Source of the DNA: B69-G16 sp964501905
GTDB lineage: Archaea; Thermoproteota; Thermoprotei; Thermofilales; B69-G16
Length of the DNA stretch: 64,000 bases
Direction of reading: 5' to 3'
Assembly (NCBI GenBank): GCA_964501905.1
Contig: CAZCTW010000002.1
Coordinates: forward strand, 1-64,000
The stretch's first letter is position 1. Every line of letters begins with the position of its first letter. The notes under the pieces are model-generated. The model ran no database searches, was not told the origin of the DNA, and saw only the letters and a list, made by a program, of their open reading frames with translations. Both the position numbers and the translations under genes were made by a program. Of the stretch, positions 17,371 to 25,280 are shown piece after piece.

Positions 17371-19041
17371 GTGCCTGTTATTAAACTGGAAGATGTTTGG
17401 TGGACGTATAAGGGGAAGGAGGAGCCTGTACTTAAGGGCGTGAATTTAGAAGTCGCAAAGGGAGAATTTCTCGGAATTATGGGCCCCTCCAGCGTCGGTA
17501 AGACAACTCTCTGCTTAACGTTTACCGGAGTTATACCTCAGCGCATACCCGGAGATTTTAAAGGAGTAGTTGAAGTGCTTGGCGTGAATGCTAGAGAGGT
17601 TGACGTTACGGAGCTAACTAGGAGAGTAGGAATAGTCCTCGAAGATCCCGAATCTCAGTTCGTTATGTCGACTGTTGAAGACGAGTTGGTTATAGGCCTT
17701 GAGCCTTTAAACATTGAAAGGGAAGAGATTAGAGAAAGAATTTTGTGGGCTCTAGACCTGGTAGGGCTTGACAAAAGCTTTCTACAGAGATCTCCTCTCC
17801 AGCTCAGCGGTGGGGAAAAACAGAGAATAGCAATAGCCGCTATGCTGGCCAAGGAGCCCGAAATTTTAATTCTCGATGAGCCTACCTCAGACTTAGACCC
17901 TCTAGGTAAAGAGGAGGTTTTAAGCGTTATAAAGAAGATTAAAGATGAACTCGATTTAACGATTGTAATAGTGGAGCACGAATCGGAGATTTTGGCCGAG
18001 CTAGCCGATAGACTAGTGCTTTTATACGATGGACGTATAGTGCTCGAAGGATCTCCTGAAGAGTTCTTCTCAGAAGTCCCCAAGCTAGTCGAAATAGGCG
18101 TCTACCCTCCTCAGATAACCCAGCTCTTCTACGAGCTCGGCAGGAAACCCCCTCCCGTGAACATGGAGAAAGCATTAAAAGAGAAAAATTTAGAACCTGC
18201 CAAAGCCGGGCTAGAATACGCCTCTCGTAGAGAAGTAGGAGAAGTTATTGTGGAATGTAGAAACATTAGTTTCGGCTATGAAAAAGAGAGGCTAGCCTTG
18301 AAAAATATAAACTTAAAAGTGCGACAGGGAGAATACATAGGTTTGGTAGGTCCTAACGGTTCTGGTAAAACTACTCTAGCTAAGCTCATAGCTGGTCTTC
18401 TCAAACCTCTAAACGGGGCAGTCTATCTTAACGGCAGGAGGGTTGAGGAATACGATAAACTCATCCTCTCCTCTTTAGTGGGCTATGTTTTCCAGAACCC
18501 GGATCATCAGTTATTTAACCAGACTGTGTGGGATGAAGTAGCTTTTGGGCTAAAGCTTAGGGGGATTTCTGGGAGCGAGTTAGAGACTAGAGTGGAGAAA
18601 GTGCTTAAAATGGTAGGGTTGCTGGAACTGGCTAAGGAACATCCATTCTTTTTAAGCAAAGGTGAGAGAAGGAGGCTTGCCTTGGCTTCTATAATAGCTT
18701 TAGAGCCTAAAGTTTTGATAGTAGACGAGCCTACGACAGGACAGGATAGGGGGTTTAGCTACCGCATTCTATCATTGTTAGATGATTTGAGAAACAGGGG
18801 GATGTCCGTAATCGTGATTACACATTCGATCCCTCAACTCGTCAAGTACGCGGATAGATTGGTGGTTTTAAAGAACGGAGTTATACTCGCAGACGGCGAA
18901 CCGAGGAGAATACTGGCTAATGATTCGCTAGTGGAAGAGGCTAAACTAATCAAACCTCAAATTACGATTTTTATGCAGAAACTCGGCTCGAAGCATCCTG
19001 TACTCACAGTAGAGGAGGCTCTAGAAATACTTAAGCAATGA
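17371..19041 (+). CDS. ecfA: ECF transporter double ATPase (fused EcfA-EcfA')
   Basis: Two ABC ATPase domains in one 556-residue chain, so no partner ATPase is needed. First domain: Walker A GPSSVGKTT, signature LSGGEKQR, Walker B LILDEPTSDLD, and a switch His in VIVEHES. Second domain: Walker A GPNGSGKTT, an altered signature LSKGERRR, Walker B LIVDEPTTGQD, and switch His in VITHSI. Q-loops FQNPDHQLF (second) and LEDPESQF (first) carry the acidic/Gln features of cobalt/ECF-type ATPases. GTG start. The variant second signature suggests asymmetric ATP sites. Confidence 0.93.
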   Translation: MPVIKLEDVWWTYKGKEEPVLKGVNLEVAKGEFLGIMGPSSVGKTTLCLTFTGVIPQRIPGDFKGVVEVLGVNAREVDVTELTRRVGIVLEDPESQFVMSTVEDELVIGLEPLNIEREEIRERILWALDLVGLDKSFLQRSPLQLSGGEKQRIAIAAMLAKEPEILILDEPTSDLDPLGKEEVLSVIKKIKDELDLTIVIVEHESEILAELADRLVLLYDGRIVLEGSPEEFFSEVPKLVEIGVYPPQITQLFYELGRKPPPVNMEKALKEKNLEPAKAGLEYASRREVGEVIVECRNISFGYEKERLALKNINLKVRQGEYIGLVGPNGSGKTTLAKLIAGLLKPLNGAVYLNGRRVEEYDKLILSSLVGYVFQNPDHQLFNQTVWDEVAFGLKLRGISGSELETRVEKVLKMVGLLELAKEHPFFLSKGERRRLALASIIALEPKVLIVDEPTTGQDRGFSYRILSLLDDLRNRGMSVIVITHSIPQLVKYADRLVVLKNGVILADGEPRRILANDSLVEEAKLIKPQITIFMQKLGSKHPVLTVEEALEILKQ

Positions 19042-19112
19042 AAATCCCCTGTTCTTCACTTATTTTCTTGGCGATAAACGGTTAAAAAAGCTCCGCCCCG
19101 CTGTCGATTCAC

Positions 19113-19131
19113 ATATATACTCAGTATATAT
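19113..19131. promoter_or_regulatory. AT-rich palindrome with an extra half-site
   Basis: ATATATACT-C-AGTATATAT is a perfect 9-bp inverted repeat around one base. A third copy of the arm, AGTATATAT, lies at 19154-19162. The cluster is in a spacer with no protein gene on either side that clearly needs it, upstream of the hairpin-rich segment at 19.3-19.46 kb. It may be an operator or overlapping TATA elements of a non-coding transcript. Confidence 0.4.
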
Positions 19132-19292
19132 TTACTTAATTAGTATAATTTTGAGTATATATCTTAACTCGGCATTTATTATTTTAAAAGTCGACTTTTT
19201 CATAAAAATCCCCCCTTATTTTTAACACACCACTACCAGCTTTAGTTAACATATCTGAGTAGAGTGGTAAAGATTTAGGGAGTAGAGTTTTA

Positions 19293-19460
19293 GATTCTAG
19301 TAGAATCAGTGAGAGGTTAAGGTAAATGAAAGGCTCAAGCGATAAGTGGGACCCGATAATCCCGTAAAGCGGGAATGAGGACCCGACCCAAGGAGAGAGA
19401 AACTAAGTTCCAATCAATCCAACTACTTAGTTTCCTGACTCTTTTCCGCTCCTTTAAGGA
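19293..19460 (+). ncRNA. Candidate structured non-coding RNA or leader
   Basis: Within the 537-base gap between the ECF ATPase and the next gene, several hairpins follow one another: GATTC/GAATC (19293-19307), TCCCG/CGGGA (around 19360-19373, flanked by direct repeats of GGACCCGA at 19349-19356 and 19378-19385), AAACTAAGT/ACTTAGTTT (from 19400 to 19433, 9 bp), and the palindrome TCCTTTAAGGA near 19450. G+C is higher than the surrounding spacer, and no open frame fits. It does not match SRP RNA, RNase P RNA, tRNA or a C/D sRNA by eye. Strand and ends are guesses. Confidence 0.35.
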
Positions 19461-19578
19461 TGCGTTTCCAGCTACAGTTTAAGTTATTAACGAGGTAGTG
19501 ATTCTTAGATCTCTTCTTTAGAAAAATTTAATACGCTAAAGATCGCTGTATGTTAAGGGAAGTCTAGAAAATGTAGAT

Positions 19579-19902
19579 TTGACTGGTGATGGAGTAATTG
19601 ATGGTTTTAGGTTTAAGTTTAAAAACGTGTTGGCCACAGGAACTCTCATAGCGCCTTTAGAACTCTCAGTGGATGGGAAATCCATTGAAGCCTCAAAAAT
19701 AGAGATAGAGTATGGGGACGATAAGATAAATTCATTAAGCATATCTCCAGAGAAACCTCTAAAGTTTAGGGTTAGCAGAGAAGCAGTTTTAACCGTTAGG
19801 ATGCCAGGGGGTTTGAACCCCGGAGAGCACAAGATAGATATAATCGCTAAAACTAAGGAATACGGAGTTTTAAAATTCGATATTAAAGATTTTATAAAGT
19901 AG
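19579..19902 (+). CDS. Small beta-sheet protein, DUF6379-like
   Basis: 107 residues, predicted all-beta: GVIDGFRFKFKNVLATGTL, LELSVDGKSIEASKIEI, KPLKFRVSREAVLTVRM, LNPGEHKIDIIAKTKEYG. This order of strands, with 'L-x-V-D-G-x-x-I' and 'G-x-H-x-I-x-I', is reminiscent of DUF6379 proteins, the small beta subunits of C-glycoside deglycosidases that pair with sugar isomerase-like proteins. No such partner is next to it. The start is uncertain: the frame is open back to 19540 with no ATG, and TTG at 19579 is the nearest usable codon. A TATA-like AAATTTAATA is at 19524-19533. It sits just before a GDPD gene. Confidence 0.6.
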   Translation: MTGDGVIDGFRFKFKNVLATGTLIAPLELSVDGKSIEASKIEIEYGDDKINSLSISPEKPLKFRVSREAVLTVRMPGGLNPGEHKIDIIAKTKEYGVLKFDIKDFIK

Positions 19903-19911
19903 GGGGTTGTC

Positions 19912-20601
19912 TTGGATCCTCAGTTCAAAATTGTTGGTCACAGAGGAGCGCCAGCTTATGCTCCAGAAAATACTCTAAAAAGTTTTCGAAAAGCCTACGA
20001 ATGCGGGGCCACGGCTATAGAATTTGATGTCAGGCTTACAGCTGATCAAGTCCCCGTAATAATTCACGACGAGACGACTGAGCGAGTAGCGGGCGCGGGA
20101 GGGCCCGTCGCCGAGATGAAATTTGAGGATTTGAGAAAAATTAGCGTCGGCGGAGAAAAGATACCTACATTAGAGGAAGTCTTGACGTTTGCTAAGGACA
20201 GACTAGCAGTTGACGTAGAAATTAAGGTTATCGGCGTTGAGAAGAGAGTAGTAAGGCTTATACATGATTTCGGCTTAACTGATAAAGCTTTAATTACCTC
20301 CTTTATTCCGCCTATTCTCTCTCAGGTAAAAAGACTCGATCCAAGGATTAGAGTGGGTGTTTTGTGCTCTGAGTGGGATGACGAATATTTGGATATTGCG
20401 GCTAAGTTAGACGCCTATGCCTTATTGCCTAACTATAAATCGGTAAATGAAGACTTGGTTAGAAAGGTTAGAAAAGACGGGTTTAAGCTCATAGTCTGGA
20501 CCGTAAACAACCTCGAAGATATCGAGAAAATGATATCTTTAGGTGTAGACGGTATAATCACTGACGATCCATGTAAAGCTAGAAAGATTATAACAGTTTA
20601 A
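19912..20601 (+). CDS. ugpQ: Glycerophosphodiester phosphodiesterase (GDPD/UgpQ-like)
   Basis: Hydrolyses glycerophosphodiesters to sn-glycerol phosphate and an alcohol; TIM-barrel fold. Catalytic and metal residues are visible: VGHRGAPAYAPENTL (His10, Arg11, Glu20, Asn21), IEFDVRLTAD, VIIHDET, VDVEIKV (the second acidic pair), and the C-terminal VWTVNN and GVDGIITDDP. At 229 residues it is a compact cytoplasmic form with no signal peptide. TTG start, with AGGGGG 7 bases upstream. In an archaeon the likely substrates are glycerophosphodiesters released from ether-lipid headgroups. Confidence 0.93.
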   Translation: MDPQFKIVGHRGAPAYAPENTLKSFRKAYECGATAIEFDVRLTADQVPVIIHDETTERVAGAGGPVAEMKFEDLRKISVGGEKIPTLEEVLTFAKDRLAVDVEIKVIGVEKRVVRLIHDFGLTDKALITSFIPPILSQVKRLDPRIRVGVLCSEWDDEYLDIAAKLDAYALLPNYKSVNEDLVRKVRKDGFKLIVWTVNNLEDIEKMISLGVDGIITDDPCKARKIITV

Positions 20602-20632
20602 ATAAAATTCTAAAATTTTTAGATTTGATCTT

Positions 20633-21520
20633 TTAGCGGATATTAAAAGGAAGTTTTTTGATAATATAGGCTACCGCTAGCGTAAAGGCCATGGATAATG
20701 TCACTAGGTACGCCGCCGTAGCCGCGTTTATTGATTCTTTCGTCAGATCTATTGTGAATAGTATATTTTTCTGAAAACCCCCAATAGCTACTATTACGTA
20801 AAGTTTGCCGTCTAGGTATCCTATACCTTCCATTTCGAAAGGAGTTCCTATCTTAAGCAATGTCTCGACTTCTCCCGTCTCTACATCTACTTTATAAATA
20901 GTGTCTCCACCGTCGTCTGCCGTTAAGTATAGGTACCTGCCTAAGATTTTACCTCCCTGCACTCTGTCAATTTTCCTAGACAGTTTTATTTTATTTATGA
21001 AATTCCCGGCCATGTCGTAAACGTATATTTCGTTTACATCGTTAAACTCCGAAGTAAGTATAGTTTCGCTGTTCGGATCTACTGTACACCAGGGTATGTG
21101 TCTCTGGGAAAGAGGCCCTATACTGCCTAAATATTCTAGGGTATCCGCGGAGTATATAGCTATGAGAGGTTTCGTATACAGTTTATCCTCCAGCGGGGCG
21201 TATATTTTGCCTTTGTAAACCTCTATATCCCCTATATGGTCGTAGCCCTTCGCCTTTAATTCGCGCGGTATAGCGTCTTTCTTTTCATAAAGCGTTTCCC
21301 AGTAATCGCTTATCTCAGTTGCATAGAGAGAGTAGCGATGCGAGAAAAACCATCGTTTACCATCAGTAGCTAATCCCTGATAGAAATCCGGGTGTATAAA
21401 GTCTACTGCGACTATTTTGGGCCTGGGTTTCCATATGTCGTGTCCACTTGCTATGCTATAGAGAAGGGCTAATTGTAGAATTAGGACAAGAGCTAAGAGG
21501 GTATAGGCTACTTTTTTCAT
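20633..21520 (-). CDS. Membrane-anchored extracellular beta-propeller protein
   Basis: An N-terminal signal anchor (VAYTLLALVLILQLALLYSI) precedes about 230 residues of repeated beta-blade sequence (for example YKGKIYAPLEDKLY, NEIYVYDMAGNFINKIKLS, DTIYKVDVETGEVETLL, YLDGKLYVIVAI). A C-terminal hydrophobic helix (YLVTLSMAFTLAVAYIIKKL) ends the protein. The blade pattern is NHL/YVTN-like. The domain is expected outside the cell, held at both ends. The ligand is unknown; no catalytic signature is visible. It converges on the GDPD gene. Confidence 0.7.
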   Translation of the reverse strand: MKKVAYTLLALVLILQLALLYSIASGHDIWKPRPKIVAVDFIHPDFYQGLATDGKRWFFSHRYSLYATEISDYWETLYEKKDAIPRELKAKGYDHIGDIEVYKGKIYAPLEDKLYTKPLIAIYSADTLEYLGSIGPLSQRHIPWCTVDPNSETILTSEFNDVNEIYVYDMAGNFINKIKLSRKIDRVQGGKILGRYLYLTADDGGDTIYKVDVETGEVETLLKIGTPFEMEGIGYLDGKLYVIVAIGGFQKNILFTIDLTKESINAATAAYLVTLSMAFTLAVAYIIKKLPFNIR

Positions 21521-21707
21521 TTGGACACCACCTTTACTTTGCAGAGGCGTTTATTAAGGGTTAACCATTTCGATATATGTTTTCTAGTATTTTGCCATTG
21601 ATATACTCTCATTTACTCATTTTCTCCCTATTATACAAGAAATTTTTAATTTATTTTTAGAGAAATACTTTTTATGCATTTTTTCATTGATAATATGGGT
21701 CAATTTT

Positions 21708-22505
21708 ATGAAAGAGAAATATGCAGTCTTCGACCTAGGGCAAATGGTAAATATCCCCGGTAGGACTCCCATAGGCTTAGTCATAATATTTAGGCCAGAA
21801 GCTTTATTTAAAGTTGGAGTACTAAGGGAAATTTTAGAGACTATATCCTCTGAAGGCTTTTCTATACTCTATTTCGCTCTCTCGCAGCCGAAACCCTTAA
21901 CCCCCTTAACTAGCTTTTTCGTAATAGATGCAACTGAAAAACTCAAAGATGTCCAAAAATTAGCTAAAAAAATAAAGAAGTGCGGAGATGTGGCGAAAGT
22001 TGAAGTTATAGAGCCTCTTTTTGACAGTTTGCTGATAAATACATACTTTGACGCCCTCTACGTGGCAGGTGAGAGGAGCGTAATATTTAGGAAAACCCTC
22101 TATCAAGCGTTGATTAAAATAGTAAGGGAATTTTTCGGCACTGGAGGCGGAGCCCTGCTCTACCATATGGGGACTGTTATAGGCAGACAGGCTTTTGAAA
22201 GTCATAAAGAAATTGCCGGAGAATATCTAGACAGGTTGATTAAGATATCAGAGGCACTCTTTAAGGCGTTCGGATTTGGGAAAGCAGAAATTCTCGAAGT
22301 AGACGTAAAAAACGGCAAAGCTAGAGTTAGAGTATGGAATAGTTTTGAATGCGAGCTTTTCAAGCAGGCCGGGGAACCGTCAAGCCACTTTGTGAGGGGG
22401 ATATGGTCGGGGTGGTTCCAAGCTCTGTTTAAGAGAGAAGTCAGGAGCGTAGAAGTTAAATGTATAGCTAAAGGTGACGAATACTGCGAGTTTCGGATAT
22501 TCTAA
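21708..22505 (+). CDS. V4R-domain protein (copy 1)
   Basis: A 265-residue protein: an N-terminal regulatory-like alpha/beta domain (about 1-105) and a C-terminal V4R domain (about 115-265). V4R hallmarks are FRKTLYQALI, FGTGGGALLYHMGTVIGRQ, NSFECELF, and a late Cys pair in VKCIAKGDEYCEFRIF. V4R domains bind small hydrophobic ligands or metals and occur in sensors and in bacteriochlorophyll reductase accessory proteins. A paralogue with the same two-domain build lies at 42379. The ATG at 21708 is preferred to the TTG at 21687 because a TATA-like run (CTTTTTATGC) stands about 30 bases upstream. Confidence 0.85.
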   Translation: MKEKYAVFDLGQMVNIPGRTPIGLVIIFRPEALFKVGVLREILETISSEGFSILYFALSQPKPLTPLTSFFVIDATEKLKDVQKLAKKIKKCGDVAKVEVIEPLFDSLLINTYFDALYVAGERSVIFRKTLYQALIKIVREFFGTGGGALLYHMGTVIGRQAFESHKEIAGEYLDRLIKISEALFKAFGFGKAEILEVDVKNGKARVRVWNSFECELFKQAGEPSSHFVRGIWSGWFQALFKREVRSVEVKCIAKGDEYCEFRIF

Positions 22506-22598
22506 TTGAACTTTATCCTATTCTCCGTCCCTTCAAGTTCTCCTAATTACACGTTTATCTAAGGGTTTGTAGACTTAACTACTTATAGCCTACAGCTT

Positions 22599-23114
22599 TT
22601 AGGAAGCGCTTCGCTTCTTAACTAATTCTCTTACTTTTAACATTAGAAAAAGCATCAGAAAAACGTATAAGTTAACTATAGTTGCTTCGAGTATAGAACC
22701 TAGAATGTTACGTGTAGAATGCAAAAATAAGGAGGATATGAGGCATAAGAGTGGTGAGGATAATAGAATAGCTATGGGTAGAACTTTGGAGAACTTTCGG
22801 GCTAATTCTCTGTAGCTGTAAGTTAGGATTATTGAGAACAAGTAGAGGTAAGCTATGTTAAAAATGTAAAACAGTGGGAGGTTATAGGGGATATTGAAGA
22901 TGTAAAAAAGGAGGAAGACCGGTGCTGTTACTGCAGCCCAGGCTTGCCTAGCGTTTAAAAGCTCTGAAATACCGCTAAATCTGTTTCCTCCAGTTACGCC
23001 TAAATATGTCAGAAATACGAAGAGTAAGAAGACGACAATAGTCTGCTTTTTAGGATACAGGAATCCTAGCATTTCAGCGAGCATCCTAGTATCTCTTCTA
23101 CAGGGGATAAACAA
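22599..23114 (-). CDS. Small polytopic membrane protein
   Basis: 171 residues with about five hydrophobic helices (for example TIVVFLLFVFLTYLGV, AAVTAPVFLLFYIF, LFYIFNIAYLYLFSIIL, VLPIAILLSSPLLCLISSLF, IVNLYVFLMLFLML). Arg/Lys sit at the helix ends in a positive-inside pattern. No family recognised and no conserved motif seen. It stands alone; the last codons contain a GAAGCG/CGCTTC hairpin that may be chance. Confidence 0.6.
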   Translation of the reverse strand: MFIPCRRDTRMLAEMLGFLYPKKQTIVVFLLFVFLTYLGVTGGNRFSGISELLNARQAWAAVTAPVFLLFYIFNIPYNLPLFYIFNIAYLYLFSIILTYSYRELARKFSKVLPIAILLSSPLLCLISSLFLHSTRNILGSILEATIVNLYVFLMLFLMLKVRELVKKRSAS

Positions 23115-23306
23115 ATCTTTTGCTAAGCTCCATGCTACTGACGCTGAGTTATAAAAAGCCTAAAGGTTACTATACCGCTTTCCTCAGCTAGGGTTAGGCG
23201 TAGACATCACGAAGTCTATATTTCAGATCGAAATTAGATAACGAAGTCCTATTTACGATTTTAGAAAAATTATTTAGATTTCTTAAATATTTATCGAAAA
23301 AAGAAG

Positions 23307-23822
23307 TTATTTTCCGAAGCTTGAGAGAGCTCTCTGGATTATATCGGCTAGCCCTTGCTTCATCTGCTCCTCGCTCATACCCTCTTGTTTAGCTTTGGTA
23401 AAGAAGTTGTAAATATCATCCCAGTGCGTGATTATCAGAACAGCCAATGCCCCAGCTAGCGCCGCACCCCCGTACTTTATTATGTCATCCCACTTGATAT
23501 CGAATTTAAACAGATCCTCGAAAAATCCCTTTTTCTCTTCTTCCTCCTCAACTTCAGGCGCGGCTGTTAGCTGAGCAGGAGCCTTACCTGCGGCTTCGAG
23601 AATAGCCATCCGTATATCTCTTCTTAAAGCTCGATAAAGCCTCGCTAGCCCTATTCTGAGGTCTCTCCTAAACTCTATAGAGAGCTCTTCCACTATTTCC
23701 CTTTTAAGCCGTTCACCGGGCGGGAGTCTGCGGGGACCGCGTTCCGGTGGTGGCGGCCCCCACAAATCTCTCCTTCTCATATTTTCACTTGCCGTATTGG
23801 CGAGTATTATACGTTCTTCCAA
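23307..23822 (-). CDS. Single-pass membrane protein with basic, helical cytoplasmic part
   Basis: 171 residues. The N-terminal third is proline- and arginine-rich (GPPPPERGPRRLPPGE), then a strongly basic helix (ELSIEFRRDLRIGLARLYRA), an acidic stretch (EVEEEEEKKGF), one transmembrane helix (YGGAALAGALAVLIITHW), and a short amphipathic C-terminal helix ending RALSSFGK. Not recognised. The basic helix could bind nucleic acid or lipid headgroups. TATA-like sequence upstream is poor; coding character is good. Confidence 0.65.
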   Translation of the reverse strand: MEERIILANTASENMRRRDLWGPPPPERGPRRLPPGERLKREIVEELSIEFRRDLRIGLARLYRALRRDIRMAILEAAGKAPAQLTAAPEVEEEEEKKGFFEDLFKFDIKWDDIIKYGGAALAGALAVLIITHWDDIYNFFTKAKQEGMSEEQMKQGLADIIQRALSSFGK

Positions 23823-23976
23823 TTAATTTTTTTATCGTTAACTAGATTCTCCACCGAAATTAAGCTTAAACCAAAATACATAGCTTTGTTAAAAATAAAC
23901 GACGCTGCATTTTGAAACTCAGATAGCGCGAATATTTATAACAATGGTGCGAATGTATCCTGTTGTAGTGGCTTTT

Positions 23977-25069
23977 ATGGTTAGTGTGCGAGTAGTAGAT
24001 TTAACCAAGAGATATAGGGACATTGTCGCTGTCGACCATGCATCCTTTGATGTTAAAGATAAGGAGTTTGTGGTTCTACTGGGCCCCTCGGGTTCGGGTA
24101 AGACAACGACTTTGCGCATGATAGCTGGTTTAGAAACTCCAGATGAGGGGGAGATTTACATTGGAGATCAGTTAGTGAACGACCTACCGCCTAAAGATAG
24201 AGACGTCGCTATGGTATTTCAGAGCTACGCCCTCTACCCCCATATGACAGTTTACGAAAACCTGGCTTTCCCCCCTGAGGATAAGGAAGCGCCCTGGAGA
24301 GGAAATAGATAGAAAGGTTAAGGAAGTAGCGGAGCTTTTGAAAATATCACACCTACTACGCAGAAAGCCCAAACAATTGAGTGGTGGGGAACAGCAAAGA
24401 GTCGCGCTGGGACGAGCCCTAGTTAGAGAACCTAAGGTGTTCTTGATGGATGAACCTTTGAGCAATTTAGACGCTAAACTTAGAGTCTATATGAGGGCCG
24501 AGCTTAAGAAAATGCAGAAAGAACTCGGAATAACCACTATATATGTAACTCATGACCAAGCCTAGGCTATGACCATGGCAGATAGGGTAGCGGTCTACAA
24601 GGAGGGTGGGATACAGCAGATAGCGGCTCTGGAAGAACTCTACCATAAGCCGGCTAACCTTTTCGTCGCCGGGTTTATAGGCGCTCCGGCTATGAATTTC
24701 TTCGACGCTACTTTGACGAGAAAGAACGGCGATGTGATTCTGGACGCTGAGTGGTTTAAAATTATTTTACCGGGATCTCTTATCGAGAGCGTCGGGATAC
24801 AGGAGATGCCATCTGAAGTTGTAATAGGCATAAGGCCTGAACACGTGCGTATCCATAAGGAAAAAGTCCCGGGTTCTATAGAGACTAAGATCTATGTGGT
24901 CGAGCCTTTAGGTTCTGAAACTATTATCGATTTCAAAATAGGCGAAACTATCTACAAGATCAAATATTATGGAGATTTAAAGTTTGATACCGGCGATAGG
25001 ATATACGTAACGTTCGACATAGATAAGATACACATCTTTGATAAAGAAACCGGAAAGGCTATAGTATAG
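23977..25069 (+). pseudogene. Broken MalK/UgpC-type ABC transporter ATPase
   Basis: A sugar/CUT1-type ABC ATPase with TOBE domain, now in three pieces. Intact parts: Walker A GPSGSGKTT, Q-loop FQSYALYPHMT, signature LSGGEQQR, Walker B FLMDEPLSNLD, switch YVTHDQA, and C-terminal TOBE (VIGIRPEHVRI). Two lesions: an extra C in the run at 24270-24275 shifts the frame (removing one C restores FPLRIRKRPGEEIDRKV), and a TAG at 24563-24565 replaces the Glu codon of the usual DQAEAMTMADR. No permease or solute-binding gene is nearby, which fits loss of the system. The in-frame ATG at 23977 fits the family start better than the one at 23944. A homopolymer sequencing error could explain the first lesion but not the second. 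Confidence 0.88.
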
Positions 25070-25280
25070 TTTCCGCTTGCCGAGGAAGCTATGGTTACAT
25101 TTAAACGTAGAACATTAATTGAACGACTTCTCCACACTTATTTAATCATTGTTTAGTAAATAGCAGTGATGATCATTCTCTTTTAAATATTTTAAGTTAT
25201 TTTATAAATTACTTTCATTTAAGTCTCCAGATATCCTTCATATAGCAAATACTCAAAATATATGAGTAGGTGTTCTCGAC

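Noticed and set aside
22602..22617. GAAGCG/CGCTTC hairpin
   Set aside because: It lies within the final codons of the membrane protein gene and may be chance.
23205..23240. TGATGT ... CTGA on the minus strand
   Set aside because: C box mismatched, single over-long guide, no stem.
24563..24565. In-frame TAG in the ABC ATPase could encode pyrrolysine
   Set aside because: TAG ends many other genes in this window, the gene also has a separate frameshift, and the family has Glu at this position. A nonsense mutation is simpler.
25164..25185. GTGATGA C-box-like sequence before nrdD
   Set aside because: No CTGA D box, no second box pair and no terminal stem within the usual distance.
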